A DNA stretch of 64,000 nucleotides from Sphingomonas sp. Leaf67 (lineage in GTDB: Bacteria > Pseudomonadota > Alphaproteobacteria > Sphingomonadales > Sphingomonadaceae), in NCBI RefSeq assembly GCF_001421965.1, contig NZ_LMLP01000021.1, positions 186,001-250,000 on the forward strand, written 5' to 3'. The notes below the pieces were generated by a model. That model ran no database searches. It was given only the letters and a program-made list of their open reading frames with translations, and was not told the DNA's origin. Made by a program: the position numbers and the translations under genes. This document shows, piece by piece, positions 9,040 to 17,630 of this stretch (position 1 is the stretch's first letter; every line of letters starts with the position of its first letter).

Positions 9040-9688
9040 CGTCGCCGATCGCCTGCCCGACCCCCGGCAGGACAATCAGGACCCCGCGCTGTTCGGCCAG
9101 ACGCCCGGCCAGACGGTCGGTCCCTTCTTCCATTATGGCCTGCCGTGGAAGGGGGGGGCGGACCTTGTCGGCCAATCCGACATGGGTGCCCGCCCCGAAT
9201 TGTTTCCCGAAGCGCATTATGTGCTGCACCTGTCCGCACCGACCGGTACGCCACAGGGCCAGATGATCGAACTCACGGGCCGCGTATTCGATGGCGATGG
9301 CGCACCGGTGCCCGACGCGATGCTGGAAATCTGGCAGGCCGATGCCGCCGGCCACTATCCTGTTGAGGCGGACGCCGACCCGCATTTCGTCGGCTTCGGC
9401 CGGGCGGCAACGGCCGAGGATGGCAGCTATCGGTTCCGTACCATTCTGCCCGGTCGGATCGCGCGCGATCATGCGCCACATATCGCCGTGTCGATCTTCG
9501 CGCGCGGCGTCATCAAGCGACTGGCGACGCGTCTGTATTTTGCCGGTCTGGAGGCAGGAGACGCGACGCTGTCACGGGTTCCCGCGGAACGGCGTGCGAC
9601 GTTGATCGCGACCTCCGGGGGGGATGGCGTCTGGTCGCTCGATTTCGTGTTGCAGGGTGATCGCGAAACGGTGTTCTTCGACCTGTGA
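9029..9688 (+). CDS. pcaG: Protocatechuate 3,4-dioxygenase alpha subunit
   Basis: A 219-residue partner of PcaH with the same fold (MLEIWQADAAGHYP near residue 98) but without the iron ligand set, as expected of alpha subunits. The GQTPGQTVGPFFHYGLPW stretch near 23 is typical. The gene overlaps the end of pcaH by 11 bp. A run of eight G (9151-9158) lies inside codons 41-44, a place where polymerase slippage or sequencing error would break the frame; the frame is intact here. Confidence 0.94.
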   Translation: MTIDVADRLPDPRQDNQDPALFGQTPGQTVGPFFHYGLPWKGGADLVGQSDMGARPELFPEAHYVLHLSAPTGTPQGQMIELTGRVFDGDGAPVPDAMLEIWQADAAGHYPVEADADPHFVGFGRAATAEDGSYRFRTILPGRIARDHAPHIAVSIFARGVIKRLATRLYFAGLEAGDATLSRVPAERRATLIATSGGDGVWSLDFVLQGDRETVFFDL

Positions 9689-10827
9689 GCGACCTGCTGC
9701 GCCTCCGCCCGGCCGCGACGGCTGCAATGATCGCGGTGTTCGACGATGCCGCGACGGTCGCCCATGCCTGCGCCTTCGAAACCGCCTTGGCCCGCGCGCA
9801 GGCGGCGTACGGCGTGATCGCGCCCGACCTTGCCGCGGCGATCGTCGCCGGTGTCGATCCGGCAGGGATCGATCCGGTGGAGCTGGGCGAAGAAGCGGCA
9901 CTGGCTGGAACGCTGGCCATCCCGCTGGTCGCGCGCCTGCGAAGGATGGTCGGCGGCGATGCGGCCCGGGCGTTGCACCGGAGCGCCACCAGCCAGGACG
10001 TCGCCGACAGCGTGCTGATGCTGCAGGTTCGCGCGGCGCACCGGTTGTTGGCAACCGATGTCACCCGTGTACGCGATGCGCTGGCGGTATTGGCGCGCAG
10101 CCATGCTGAGCGGCCAGCGATCGGGCGGACGCTGTTGCAGGATGCGATGCCGGTCGCCTTCGGACTGCGACTGGCGCAGGCGGCGCGGGGGATCGGCGAC
10201 GCGCTGGCGATGCTCGACACCGCAGTGGCGGCCAATGCCGTCGTGCAGCTCGGCGGCGCAGCGGGAACGCGCGCCGGTATGGACGGCAAGGGCGCGGCGG
10301 TCGCGGAGCATATTGCCCGGGCGCTCGGGCTGGAACGGTCCGCTCCCTGGCACGCGCGGCGTAGCGGCGTCGCCGCGATCGGGGCGACGATCGGCATCCT
10401 GATCGGTGCGCTTGGCAAGTTCGCCCGCGATGTCGCCCTGTTGGCGCAGAATGGCGTCGGTGAGGCGCGCGAGCCGCTGATCGCCGGGCGTGGCGGATCG
10501 TCGGCCATGGCGCACAAGCGCAACCCGACGGGGTGTCAGGTCGCGCTGTCCGCTGCGACCCGCGCACCGGGACTGGTCGCTTCGCTGCTGGCCGGGCTGC
10601 CACAGGAAGCGGAACGGGGGCTGGGTGGTTGGCAGGCGGAGGGGCCGGCGCTGGCCGACCTGTTCCTCCTCGCTTCGGGCAGCGCCGCCGCGCTGGCGAT
10701 GGTGGCGGAAGGACTGGAGGTCGATGAAGCGGCCATTGCCCGCAACCTCGCCGTAGCGGGGGTCGGCGACGATATCGGCGAAAGCGCGGCGATCATCGCC
10801 GACCTGCTCGACGGGATGAGGGACTGA
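9685..10827 (+). CDS. pcaB: 3-carboxy-cis,cis-muconate cycloisomerase
   Basis: A 380-residue fumarase/aspartase-superfamily protein starting at GTG 9685, which overlaps the pcaG stop (GTGA). The superfamily signature GSSAMAHKRNP lies near residue 272 and the conserved HRSATSQDVADS near 104. It lactonises 3-carboxymuconate to 4-carboxymuconolactone. It is a little shorter than many PcaB proteins (about 350-450) but has all three conserved superfamily regions. Adenylosuccinate lyase-like enzymes share the fold; context decides. Confidence 0.92.
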   Translation: MSDLLRLRPAATAAMIAVFDDAATVAHACAFETALARAQAAYGVIAPDLAAAIVAGVDPAGIDPVELGEEAALAGTLAIPLVARLRRMVGGDAARALHRSATSQDVADSVLMLQVRAAHRLLATDVTRVRDALAVLARSHAERPAIGRTLLQDAMPVAFGLRLAQAARGIGDALAMLDTAVAANAVVQLGGAAGTRAGMDGKGAAVAEHIARALGLERSAPWHARRSGVAAIGATIGILIGALGKFARDVALLAQNGVGEAREPLIAGRGGSSAMAHKRNPTGCQVALSAATRAPGLVASLLAGLPQEAERGLGGWQAEGPALADLFLLASGSAAALAMVAEGLEVDEAAIARNLAVAGVGDDIGESAAIIADLLDGMRD

Positions 10828-10831
10828 CGCC

Positions 10832-12010
10832 ATGGCCACGACCATCCGCGACGGAGTACGGCTGCACTGGAGGCTCGAAGGGGCGGCGGATCGCCCGTTG
10901 CTGGTGCTGCTCAATTCGATCGGCACCGATCTGTCGCTGTGGGACCGGACGGTCCCGTTGCTGCTTCCCGCCTTTCGCCTGTTGCGCATCGATACGCGCG
11001 GGGCGGGTGGGTCGGATGCACCGGCGGGCGATTATAGCCTGTCGATGCTGGCGGACGATGTCGCGGCCATCCTCGACGACGCCGGAGTCGAACGGGCGGC
11101 GGTCGCGGGCGTGTCGCTCGGCGGCATGGTCGCGATGCAACTGGCGCTCGATCATCCGGCACGCGTGTCGGCGCTGGCGTTGATCTGTACCTCGGCGACG
11201 ATGGACCCGGCGGCGTGGACCGCCCGGATCGAAACGGTTCGACAAAAGGGGACGGCAGCGATCGCCGACATGGCGGTCGGACGTTTCCTGTCGACCGGTT
11301 TTGCTGCGCGCCACCCGGAAATCGCCGACAGCCTGCGCGACGGCATCGCTCGCCAGTGCGATGCCGGCTATGCCGGGGCAGGGGCAGCAATCCGCGACAT
11401 GGCGTTGGCCGGGCGGATCGGCGGGATAACGGTGCCGACGCTGGTCGTCACTGCCACGCTCGACGTTTCGACTCCCTATGCGGGGCACGGCGAGCATCTG
11501 ATGACGATTCCGCGCGCGTGCCATGCCGGCGTCGATGGCGCGCACCTTCCGCCGATCGAGGCGCCGGGGGCGCTGGCAACGGCGCTGTGCCGCTTTCTGT
11601 GCACTGCCGATGCGGCGTCCGATGCGGCCGATATGCTGTTCGACGTCGGCCTTCTCAACCGCCGTCGCGTATTGGGCGATGCCTGGGTCGATGCGAGCCT
11701 TGCAAAGCGCACGTCGTTCACCGCCGATTTCCAGGCGATGATTACCCGCGTCGCGTGGGGCGAAATATGGGGTCGGCCGGGTCTGGACGATCGCACCCGC
11801 CGCCTGCTCGTTCTCGCCATCACCTGCGCACTGGGGCGGTGGGAGGAGTTCGCGCTGCATGTTCGCGCCGGGCTCGCGCAAGGCGGGTTCACCACCGACG
11901 ACCTCAAGGAAGTGCTGATGCAGACGGCCGTCTATGCCGGCGTTCCCGCCGCAAACACCGGTTTTGCCGAGGCGCAGAAGATCATCGCCATGCTCGAACA
12001 GGAAGCCTGA
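10832..12010 (+). CDS. pcaL: Fused 3-oxoadipate enol-lactonase / 4-carboxymuconolactone decarboxylase
   Basis: A 392-residue two-domain enzyme. Residues 1-260 are an alpha/beta hydrolase (PcaD) with nucleophile S95 in GVSLGG and a C-terminal histidine in DGAHLPP near 236. Residues about 265-392 are a carboxymuconolactone decarboxylase domain (PcaC) with the EFALHVRAGLAQGG signature. The order of chemistry is decarboxylation then lactone hydrolysis, giving 3-oxoadipate. PcaD-PcaC fusions (PcaL) are known from several bacteria. Four bp separate it from pcaB and it shares one base with the pcaF start. Confidence 0.93.
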   Translation: MATTIRDGVRLHWRLEGAADRPLLVLLNSIGTDLSLWDRTVPLLLPAFRLLRIDTRGAGGSDAPAGDYSLSMLADDVAAILDDAGVERAAVAGVSLGGMVAMQLALDHPARVSALALICTSATMDPAAWTARIETVRQKGTAAIADMAVGRFLSTGFAARHPEIADSLRDGIARQCDAGYAGAGAAIRDMALAGRIGGITVPTLVVTATLDVSTPYAGHGEHLMTIPRACHAGVDGAHLPPIEAPGALATALCRFLCTADAASDAADMLFDVGLLNRRRVLGDAWVDASLAKRTSFTADFQAMITRVAWGEIWGRPGLDDRTRRLLVLAITCALGRWEEFALHVRAGLAQGGFTTDDLKEVLMQTAVYAGVPAANTGFAEAQKIIAMLEQEA

Positions 12011-13212
12011 TGCCCGACGCCTATCTCTGCGACGCGATCCGCACGCCTATCGGCCGGTTGAACGGGGCGCTGTCGAGCGTCCGCGCCGACGACCTCGCGG
12101 CGATCCCGTTGCGCGTGCTCGTCGAGCGCAACGCCGGTGTCGATTGGGAGGCGGTCGACGACGTGCTGCTCGGCTGCGCCAATCAGGCGGGCGAGGATAA
12201 TCGCAACGTCGCGCGCATGGCGGCGCTGCTCGCCGGATTGCCCGACACGGTACCCGGCGGCACGATCAACCGGCTGTGCGGATCGGGTCTGAACGCGGTC
12301 GGCAGCGCTGCACAGGCGATCCGCAGCGGCGACGCCGACCTCGTCATTGCCGGCGGCGTCGAAAGCATGACCCGCGCCCCCTATGTGATGGGCAAGGCGG
12401 GTAGCGCCTTCGACCGGGCGCAGCAGATCGAGGATACGACGCTGGGCTGGCGTTTCATCAACCCGGCGATGAAAGCGGCCTATGGCGTCGACACGATGCC
12501 GCAGACGGCCGAGAATGTCGCCGACCAGTGGCAGGTGAGCCGCGAGGATCAGGATGCCTTTGCGCTCGCCAGCCAGCAAAAGACCGCCGCCGCCATCGCC
12601 AGCGGTCGCATGGCAGCCGAAATCGTGCCGGTCACCATCCCGCAGCGCAAGGGCGATCCCATCGTCTTCGCCCAGGACGAACATCCGCGCGCGACCAGTC
12701 TGGACGCTCTGGCCAGGCTGAAACCCGTCGTTCGCGCCGGCGGCACGATTACCGCCGGCAATGCCTCGGGTCTGAACGACGGCGCGGCGGCGATCCTGAT
12801 CGCGTCCGAAGCCGCGGCAGCGCGCCATGGCCTGACCCCGCGCGCACGCATTCTGGGCATGGCATCCGCCGGGATCGCGCCGCGCATCATGGGGGCAGGC
12901 CCGATCGAGGCGGCGCGCAAGCTGTGCCGGATCACGGGCATCGGCCTCGATCAGATCGACGTGATCGAACTCAACGAAGCCTTTGCCGCCCAGGCGATCG
13001 CAACGCTGCGCGACCTGAACCTCGCCACCGACGACCCGCGCGTGAATCGCAACGGCGGGGCGATCGCACTGGGCCATCCGCTCGGCATGTCCGGCGCGCG
13101 CATTGCGATGACTGCGGCAGAGGAACTGCACCGCACCGGCGGACGCTACGCCATTGCGTTCATGTGCATCGGTGTCGGACAGGGCATCGCGCTGATGCTG
13201 GAACGCCCCTGA
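12010..13212 (+). CDS. pcaF: 3-oxoadipyl-CoA thiolase
   Basis: A 400-residue thiolase with the acyl-accepting cysteine C90 in INRLCGSG, the base histidine in GGAIALGHPLGMSG (about 350) and the second cysteine in FMCIGVGQG (about 385). It cleaves 3-oxoadipyl-CoA to succinyl-CoA and acetyl-CoA, closing the pathway. ATG 12010 overlaps the pcaL stop (TGATG). The generic acetyl-CoA C-acetyltransferase reading is possible, but it is the last gene of a complete pca operon. Confidence 0.93.
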   Translation: MPDAYLCDAIRTPIGRLNGALSSVRADDLAAIPLRVLVERNAGVDWEAVDDVLLGCANQAGEDNRNVARMAALLAGLPDTVPGGTINRLCGSGLNAVGSAAQAIRSGDADLVIAGGVESMTRAPYVMGKAGSAFDRAQQIEDTTLGWRFINPAMKAAYGVDTMPQTAENVADQWQVSREDQDAFALASQQKTAAAIASGRMAAEIVPVTIPQRKGDPIVFAQDEHPRATSLDALARLKPVVRAGGTITAGNASGLNDGAAAILIASEAAAARHGLTPRARILGMASAGIAPRIMGAGPIEAARKLCRITGIGLDQIDVIELNEAFAAQAIATLRDLNLATDDPRVNRNGGAIALGHPLGMSGARIAMTAAEELHRTGGRYAIAFMCIGVGQGIALMLERP

Positions 13213-13768
13213 CATACGGGGAGCGGTGGGTCGCCCGCAGCAAATTCTCCGCCGCCACCGCCTGCCAGAAGGCGTCGGGAATGGGGAAGCGATAACAGGC
13301 GATCGTCTGCGCGGGCTGTCCGGTCCCGCGACGACATGCTGGTCCCGCTCGCCAAGCCCGGCGATACCAAGGCATCCTGAAGGAATTGTCCGGCGGCGGG
13401 CACCACGTCACCTCGATTGCGCGCCACCCGGAAGGGTCGCGGCGCTGCCCGACGTCACCGATGGCGGCGCGCTGGCGGCGTTGCTGCGCGGGCGAGCGGA
13501 CCGGGGGTGTTCCGGCTGGGCAAGGACACGTTGCTCACGAATGACGGGGGTTCGAGCATCTCGTTCGAGGATTATGCGATCGCGCTGGCCGACGACATCG
13601 AACGCCCCTCGCATATCCGCCATCGCTTCACCGTCGGATACTGACCGGACGACGATCCGCTGTTCCCGGAATCCGCAACCGGCCGAACGGCGTGCGCTGG
13701 GGACGTCCGTCATCCATGCGCCATGGGTGGCGGACGGACGGCGTGTGCGATAGGGACGCACCTGCAAC
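13213..13768. other. Degraded intergenic region with gene fragments
   Basis: No intact gene is visible. The plus strand carries a frameshifted oxidoreductase remnant (listed separately). On the minus strand at about 13230-13310 a frame reading YRFPIPDAFWQAV then AAENLL resembles the C-terminus of aldo/keto reductases of the D-threo-aldose dehydrogenase type; this is a weak resemblance. Nothing else could be recognised up to the next gene. Confidence 0.4.
13372..13644 (+). pseudogene. Frameshifted, internally deleted NAD(P)-binding oxidoreductase
   Basis: Three blocks in different frames line up with one short-chain NAD(P)H-binding (NADH-flavin reductase-like) protein: ILKELSGGGHHVTSIARHPEG near 13374; then, after a one-base frame change, VAALPDVTDGGALAALLRG near 13440; then FRLGKDTLLTNDGGSSISFE and DYAIALADDIERPSHIRHRF near 13508-13640, the characteristic end of such proteins. 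The Rossmann glycine motif and the middle of about 100 residues are missing. At least one frameshift and one large deletion make this a dead gene. Confidence 0.6.
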
Positions 13769-14728
13769 ATGCCGGGGCGTCGGGGACACAGGATGATTGG
13801 ATCTGCGATACTCGGTGCGATGCTGCTGGCAACGCCAACGTCATCGGGCGCGCCGCGCTGTCCCGTGACGAACCTCATGCCACAATATTGGGCGTTGCAG
13901 GCGAAGGCGGCCCCGTTCCGGGACTATAAGACGATCCTGGCAGACAAGAATCCGGCGCTGTACACCGGCGATTTCGTCAATGCCCTGCGCGGCGACCATT
14001 TCACGGCATGGGAGCAGGAGGAGCAGACCTTCCTGTCGAAGAACCCGTTCGCCGCCCGATCCGTTTCCCGCGTCATCGTGGAGGAGATGCCGCATTATAT
14101 CGACGACTTCACCCGGGCGTTTCCGAAGCTGACCTGCAATTTCACCATCTATGTCGCGCCGTCGTTCGGAACGATGAACGCGGCGGCGATGAGGACACCG
14201 GACGGGCTGGCGCTGGTATTCTCGCCGGTGACGATCCTGCGATATGACGGCGACCGGCTGTCGCAGTTCAAGCTGCTGTTCGATCACGAACTCTTCCACA
14301 TCTATCATGCGCAGGCGTCCCGCGGCGCGTTCGGCGCGAGCGCGGACGGCAACGAACCGCTCTATGCGACGCTGTGGTCCGAGGGGCTGGCGGTCCATGT
14401 CAGCGAAGGACTGAACGGCGATATCGGGCGCGACCGCAGCCTCATGGACCTGACCCTGCAAGCCAGGTCGCGTCCGTTGCGGCAGCAGATCGCACGCGCC
14501 GTTCTGGCCGATCTGGACAGTCGCGATCCGGCGGTCTCCAATCGTTACTTCGCGTTGGGCGTGAAGGGCGGTGCGTTCCCGCCGCGATCGGGATATTATA
14601 TCGGCGCGCTGGTTGCCGACGATCTGGCGCGGACCCGCACGCCGGACCAGCTCGCGGCCCTGCCCGACCGCGAGGCTCATGCGCTGGTCCGCAGCAGTCT
14701 GGAACGGATCGCGACCGCGCGCGAATAG
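13769..14728 (+). CDS. Putative secreted zinc peptidase (HELFH), hypothetical
   Basis: A 319-residue protein with an N-terminal hydrophobic signal (ATG 13793 inside the frame gives MIGSAILGAMLLATPTSSGA, a tidy signal peptide, and may be the real start). The central FDHELFHIYHAQ (near residue 170) is an HExxH zinc site and WSEGLAVHVSEG about 30 residues later supplies the likely third ligand glutamate, a gluzincin-like layout. I cannot name the family. The protein is single-copy here, at the 3' side of a degraded region and convergent with the SnoaL gene 20 bp away. Confidence 0.6.
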   Translation: MPGRRGHRMIGSAILGAMLLATPTSSGAPRCPVTNLMPQYWALQAKAAPFRDYKTILADKNPALYTGDFVNALRGDHFTAWEQEEQTFLSKNPFAARSVSRVIVEEMPHYIDDFTRAFPKLTCNFTIYVAPSFGTMNAAAMRTPDGLALVFSPVTILRYDGDRLSQFKLLFDHELFHIYHAQASRGAFGASADGNEPLYATLWSEGLAVHVSEGLNGDIGRDRSLMDLTLQARSRPLRQQIARAVLADLDSRDPAVSNRYFALGVKGGAFPPRSGYYIGALVADDLARTRTPDQLAALPDREAHALVRSSLERIATARE

Positions 14729-14748
14729 ACGCGCGGTCGCATCGCCCC

Positions 14749-15147
14749 TCACCGATCCGGCGAGAGCGCCGCCATCACCGTCGCGCTGTCGACATATTGC
14801 TCCATCGTGACGATCTTCCCATCCTCCAGCCGGTAGAGGTGGGCGAACGTCGCGGTCATCGCCTTGCCGGTGGCGCGATAGGTGCCCGAATAGACGCCGA
14901 ACGCCGCGACGCGGTCGCCATCCTCCAGATAGGTGTGGACCTTCGCGGCATAGCCGTCCCATTCGGTCGCCAGCCGGTGGAACACGCCCGCGACGATCCG
15001 GTCGGCGCCGACATAGGTGCCGGCATAGGGAAAGCCCGCCGCCTCGGTCCAGGTCGCGTCGGGTGCCAGCGCGGCGCGCAGGTTGCGGCCGTTGTCCTCG
15101 GACGACCCTTCATAGGTGGCGCGGATGATGTCCTTGTTCGTCGCCAT
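14749..15147 (-). CDS. SnoaL/NTF2-like protein
   Basis: A 132-residue alpha+beta barrel protein of the NTF2-like superfamily: WTEAAGFPYAGTYVGADRI near residue 33, then FAHLYRLEDGKIVTMEQYVD near 103, the usual closing strand pair. Members are polyketide cyclases, isomerases or small stress-linked binding proteins. It is the last gene of a three-gene minus-strand operon (DsbA-like, MBL-like, SnoaL), 3 bp after the MBL-like stop. Function unknown. Confidence 0.75.
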   Translation of the reverse strand: MATNKDIIRATYEGSSEDNGRNLRAALAPDATWTEAAGFPYAGTYVGADRIVAGVFHRLATEWDGYAAKVHTYLEDGDRVAAFGVYSGTYRATGKAMTATFAHLYRLEDGKIVTMEQYVDSATVMAALSPDR

Positions 15148-15150
15148 GGT

Positions 15151-15966
15151 TCAGCCCCACGCCATCTCGCCGGTCGCGACCTTCGCGCCGACCTGCAACG
15201 CCACGCCCATCCCGGCATCGGGATAGCGCGCGGTCATCGCCGCGATCAGCGCCGCACTGTCGGCGGCGGTCGCCAGCTCCGCCTCGAACGCGCGCAGGTA
15301 ATCGCGGGTAAAGGCCAGCGCCGCCGCCCCCGTCGGCGCGTCGGGGGTCATGTGCCCCGGCACGACGACCGCCGGATCGCGCGCCAGCATCGCGTCGAGC
15401 TGCGCGATCCACGCCGCGCGCCCCGCCGGGCTGTTGGTGTCCGCGGTCCAGACATGGACGCCCGAGAACACCAGCACCCCGCCGACGATCGCCGACAGCG
15501 ACGGCACCCACAGGTAACGCCGGTTGGCGAGGCCGTCCGCGGCGACGATCTCGACCCGTTCGCCATCGACGGTCAGCGCGGTGTCGGCGAACGGCGTCGG
15601 CATGACCACGTCGTCCAGCGTCTTCGGTCCGTTGTCGCCAAGCTGCGGCCCCCAGGTCGCCAGCTTCTTCGACACGTTCGCCTCGATCGCGGCGAACGTC
15701 TCGGGCGCGGCCAGCACGCGCGCGTCGGGGAACGCCGCCTTGATCGGGGCCAGGCTGAAATAATAATCGGGGTCGCTCTGGCTGACATAGATCGCGGTCA
15801 GCGTCCGGCCCGTCTTCGCGATCGCCTCCGCCAGCGCGCGCCCGTCGGGCAGGGTGAAGCCGCCGTCGACCAGCACCGCCTCGGTCGCGCCCCACAGCAG
15901 CACGGGTGCGCGGAAGAAGCCGTTCTCGCCGGCGGGGAAGGATTGCCAGTGCAGGGTATCGGTCAT
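15151..15966 (-). CDS. MBL-fold protein with degenerate metal site
   Basis: A 271-residue protein with the metallo-beta-lactamase fold (VLVDGGFTLPDG near residue 31; VVVPGHMTPD near 200). The canonical HxHxDH metal motif, expected after the third strand, reads SQSDPDYYFS (near 62): two histidines are replaced by Q and D and the third by Y, with only one aspartate kept. The later GH is retained. It may bind metal differently or not at all. Family members with a normal site hydrolyse thioesters, lactones or phosphodiesters. It lies between a DsbA-like and a SnoaL gene in one operon. Confidence 0.75.
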   Translation of the reverse strand: MTDTLHWQSFPAGENGFFRAPVLLWGATEAVLVDGGFTLPDGRALAEAIAKTGRTLTAIYVSQSDPDYYFSLAPIKAAFPDARVLAAPETFAAIEANVSKKLATWGPQLGDNGPKTLDDVVMPTPFADTALTVDGERVEIVAADGLANRRYLWVPSLSAIVGGVLVFSGVHVWTADTNSPAGRAAWIAQLDAMLARDPAVVVPGHMTPDAPTGAAALAFTRDYLRAFEAELATAADSAALIAAMTARYPDAGMGVALQVGAKVATGEMAWG

Positions 15967-15996
15967 GGTCTGTCTCCGGTGGTGGGGGTTAGGCGA

Positions 15997-16623
15997 TCAG
16001 GCGGCAAGCAGCGACAACGGGTCGCGGTACAGAAGGTTCGTGTCGATCGGCGTCAGCGTGTCGCCGTCGATCCGCAGCAGCGCGGGGACGCCGCGCAGGC
16101 CATGCGCGTGCATGATCGACCCGGCGCGCGCCAGCCGCTGGCGGTTGGCGGCGTGCAGGTCCGGCGCGTCCTCGCCCAGTGCGACCGCCGCCGGCTCCAA
16201 CCCGGCAGTGCGCAGCAGGTCCGCCAGCACGCGGGTGTCGGCGATATTCTGCCCGTCGCGATAGCGCGCGCGCTGGACGATGCCGAGCAGCGCCAGTTCG
16301 CGGTCGGGCGCGGTGCGTGCGACCGCGGTCAGCGCCAGCGTCGCGGGACCGCTGTCGAGCCGCACGTCGCCGCCGTCCGTGATGCGCGCGCGATAGGCGT
16401 CGCCGAACGTCGCGCCGGTGGTGGCAGCGATCGCGCCGTCGGCGCTCAGGACGTGCGTCATCATGCCGGAATCGAGCGTGCGTGCGCCCGCGCCGGCGAA
16501 CAGGCCGGTCGGCAGCGGCTCGACCGTCGCGCCGGGCTGCGCCGCGAGCGTCGCGATGGCGTCCGACGCGCCATAGCACCAGCCGCACATCGGATCGAAG
16601 AGGTAGAGGAAACGGGTCGTCAT
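15997..16623 (-). CDS. DsbA-family thioredoxin-like protein
   Basis: A 208-residue cytoplasmic DsbA-fold protein with a CGWC active site (C13, C16) near its N-terminus, followed by an all-helical insert and a cis-proline segment GVPALLRI near 180. Start ATG 16623 has GGAGAA at a good distance; an in-frame ATG at 16638 would place the ribosome site inside the gene. No signal peptide is seen. Such proteins act as disulfide oxidoreductases or glutathione-dependent isomerases. First gene of the operon divergent from the LysR gene at 16701. Confidence 0.75.
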   Translation of the reverse strand: MTTRFLYLFDPMCGWCYGASDAIATLAAQPGATVEPLPTGLFAGAGARTLDSGMMTHVLSADGAIAATTGATFGDAYRARITDGGDVRLDSGPATLALTAVARTAPDRELALLGIVQRARYRDGQNIADTRVLADLLRTAGLEPAAVALGEDAPDLHAANRQRLARAGSIMHAHGLRGVPALLRIDGDTLTPIDTNLLYRDPLSLLAA

Positions 16624-16700
16624 GTGACTGTTCTCCATGCTGACGGTGATATGCGCGCAAGCGATTGCCGGGGCTAGATCGACAATATATCCCACGCCGT

Positions 16701-17627
16701 ATGCCGACAGCATACAATCCGCGCGCCGCCGCCAATCACGGCATCAACAACCTGAAACGGCTCGCCTATTTCGCGGAGGTCGTCGAAACCGGATCGTTCA
16801 CCGCCGCCGCCGTTCGGCTGGGAATCACCAAGGCGGTGGTCAGCAGCCAGGTCGCGCGGCTGGAACAGGCGTTCGAAACCACGCTGCTGGTCCGCACGAC
16901 CCGCAGCGTCCGGCCGACCGAGGAAGGGCGAATCTTCTACGAACGCTGCGCCCGGATCCTGTCGGAAGCGCAGGCGGCGTTCGACGGTCTGGCGGCGGCG
17001 GATGGTGCGCCGACCGGGCTGCTGCGGCTGACCGCGCCGCTCGATTACGGCGTCGCGATGGTGGTGCCCGCGATCGCCGCGTTCCGCGACCGGTTCCCCG
17101 CCTGCACCGTCGATCTGGTGCTGAGCGATGCGACGCTCGATCCGGTCGGCAGCGACATCGAACTCGCGATCCGGGTCGGCTGGCTGGCCGACAGCGCGTT
17201 GCGCGCGCGGCGGATCGGGACGTTCGGGCAGGTGCTGGTCGCCGGCCCGGACCATACGCTCCCGCCCGAGGCGACGCCCGCGGACGTCGCGACGCTGCCG
17301 TTCGTCGCCAACAGCAATTTTGGCGATCCGCTCGGCTGGACGTTCCGGTCGGATGCGGGGACGGCGCAAACGGTGCGCTTCGCCACGACGCTGGCGATCA
17401 GCGCGACGATCGGCGTGTTGCAGGCGGCACGGGGCGGCGCCGGCCTCGCGATCCTGCCCGATTTCGCGGTGGCGGACGACCTCGCGAGCGGGCGGCTGGT
17501 CCGGCTGCTGCCCGACTGGCAACTCGACCGCGGCGGCGTCCATGCGGTGATGCCGGGCACGCGCTTCCGCCCGGCGCGCGTCACCGCCTTCCTCGACATC
17601 CTCGCCGAGCGCGAACGCCGCCGCTGA
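16701..17627 (+). CDS. LysR-family transcriptional regulator
   Basis: A 308-residue LysR protein: winged helix-turn-helix in residues 1-65 (FAEVVETGSFTAAAVRLGITK, then VVSSQVARLEQ) and an effector domain from about 90. ATG 16701 is preferred to the in-frame TTG 16665. It is divergent from the DsbA/MBL/SnoaL operon with 77 bp between starts, so that operon is its probable target. The CrgA-type subgroup, which controls stress and aromatic responses, looks similar. Inducer unknown. Confidence 0.85.
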   Translation: MPTAYNPRAAANHGINNLKRLAYFAEVVETGSFTAAAVRLGITKAVVSSQVARLEQAFETTLLVRTTRSVRPTEEGRIFYERCARILSEAQAAFDGLAAADGAPTGLLRLTAPLDYGVAMVVPAIAAFRDRFPACTVDLVLSDATLDPVGSDIELAIRVGWLADSALRARRIGTFGQVLVAGPDHTLPPEATPADVATLPFVANSNFGDPLGWTFRSDAGTAQTVRFATTLAISATIGVLQAARGGAGLAILPDFAVADDLASGRLVRLLPDWQLDRGGVHAVMPGTRFRPARVTAFLDILAERERRR

Positions 17628-17630
17628 CGC

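Noticed and set aside
9151..9158. Possible frameshift at the G8 run in pcaG
   Set aside because: The frame continues unbroken through the run and gives a full-length, well conserved subunit.
14374..16677. 767-codon open frame on the plus strand
   Set aside because: Antisense to the SnoaL, MBL-like and DsbA-like genes, arginine-rich composition, no family.
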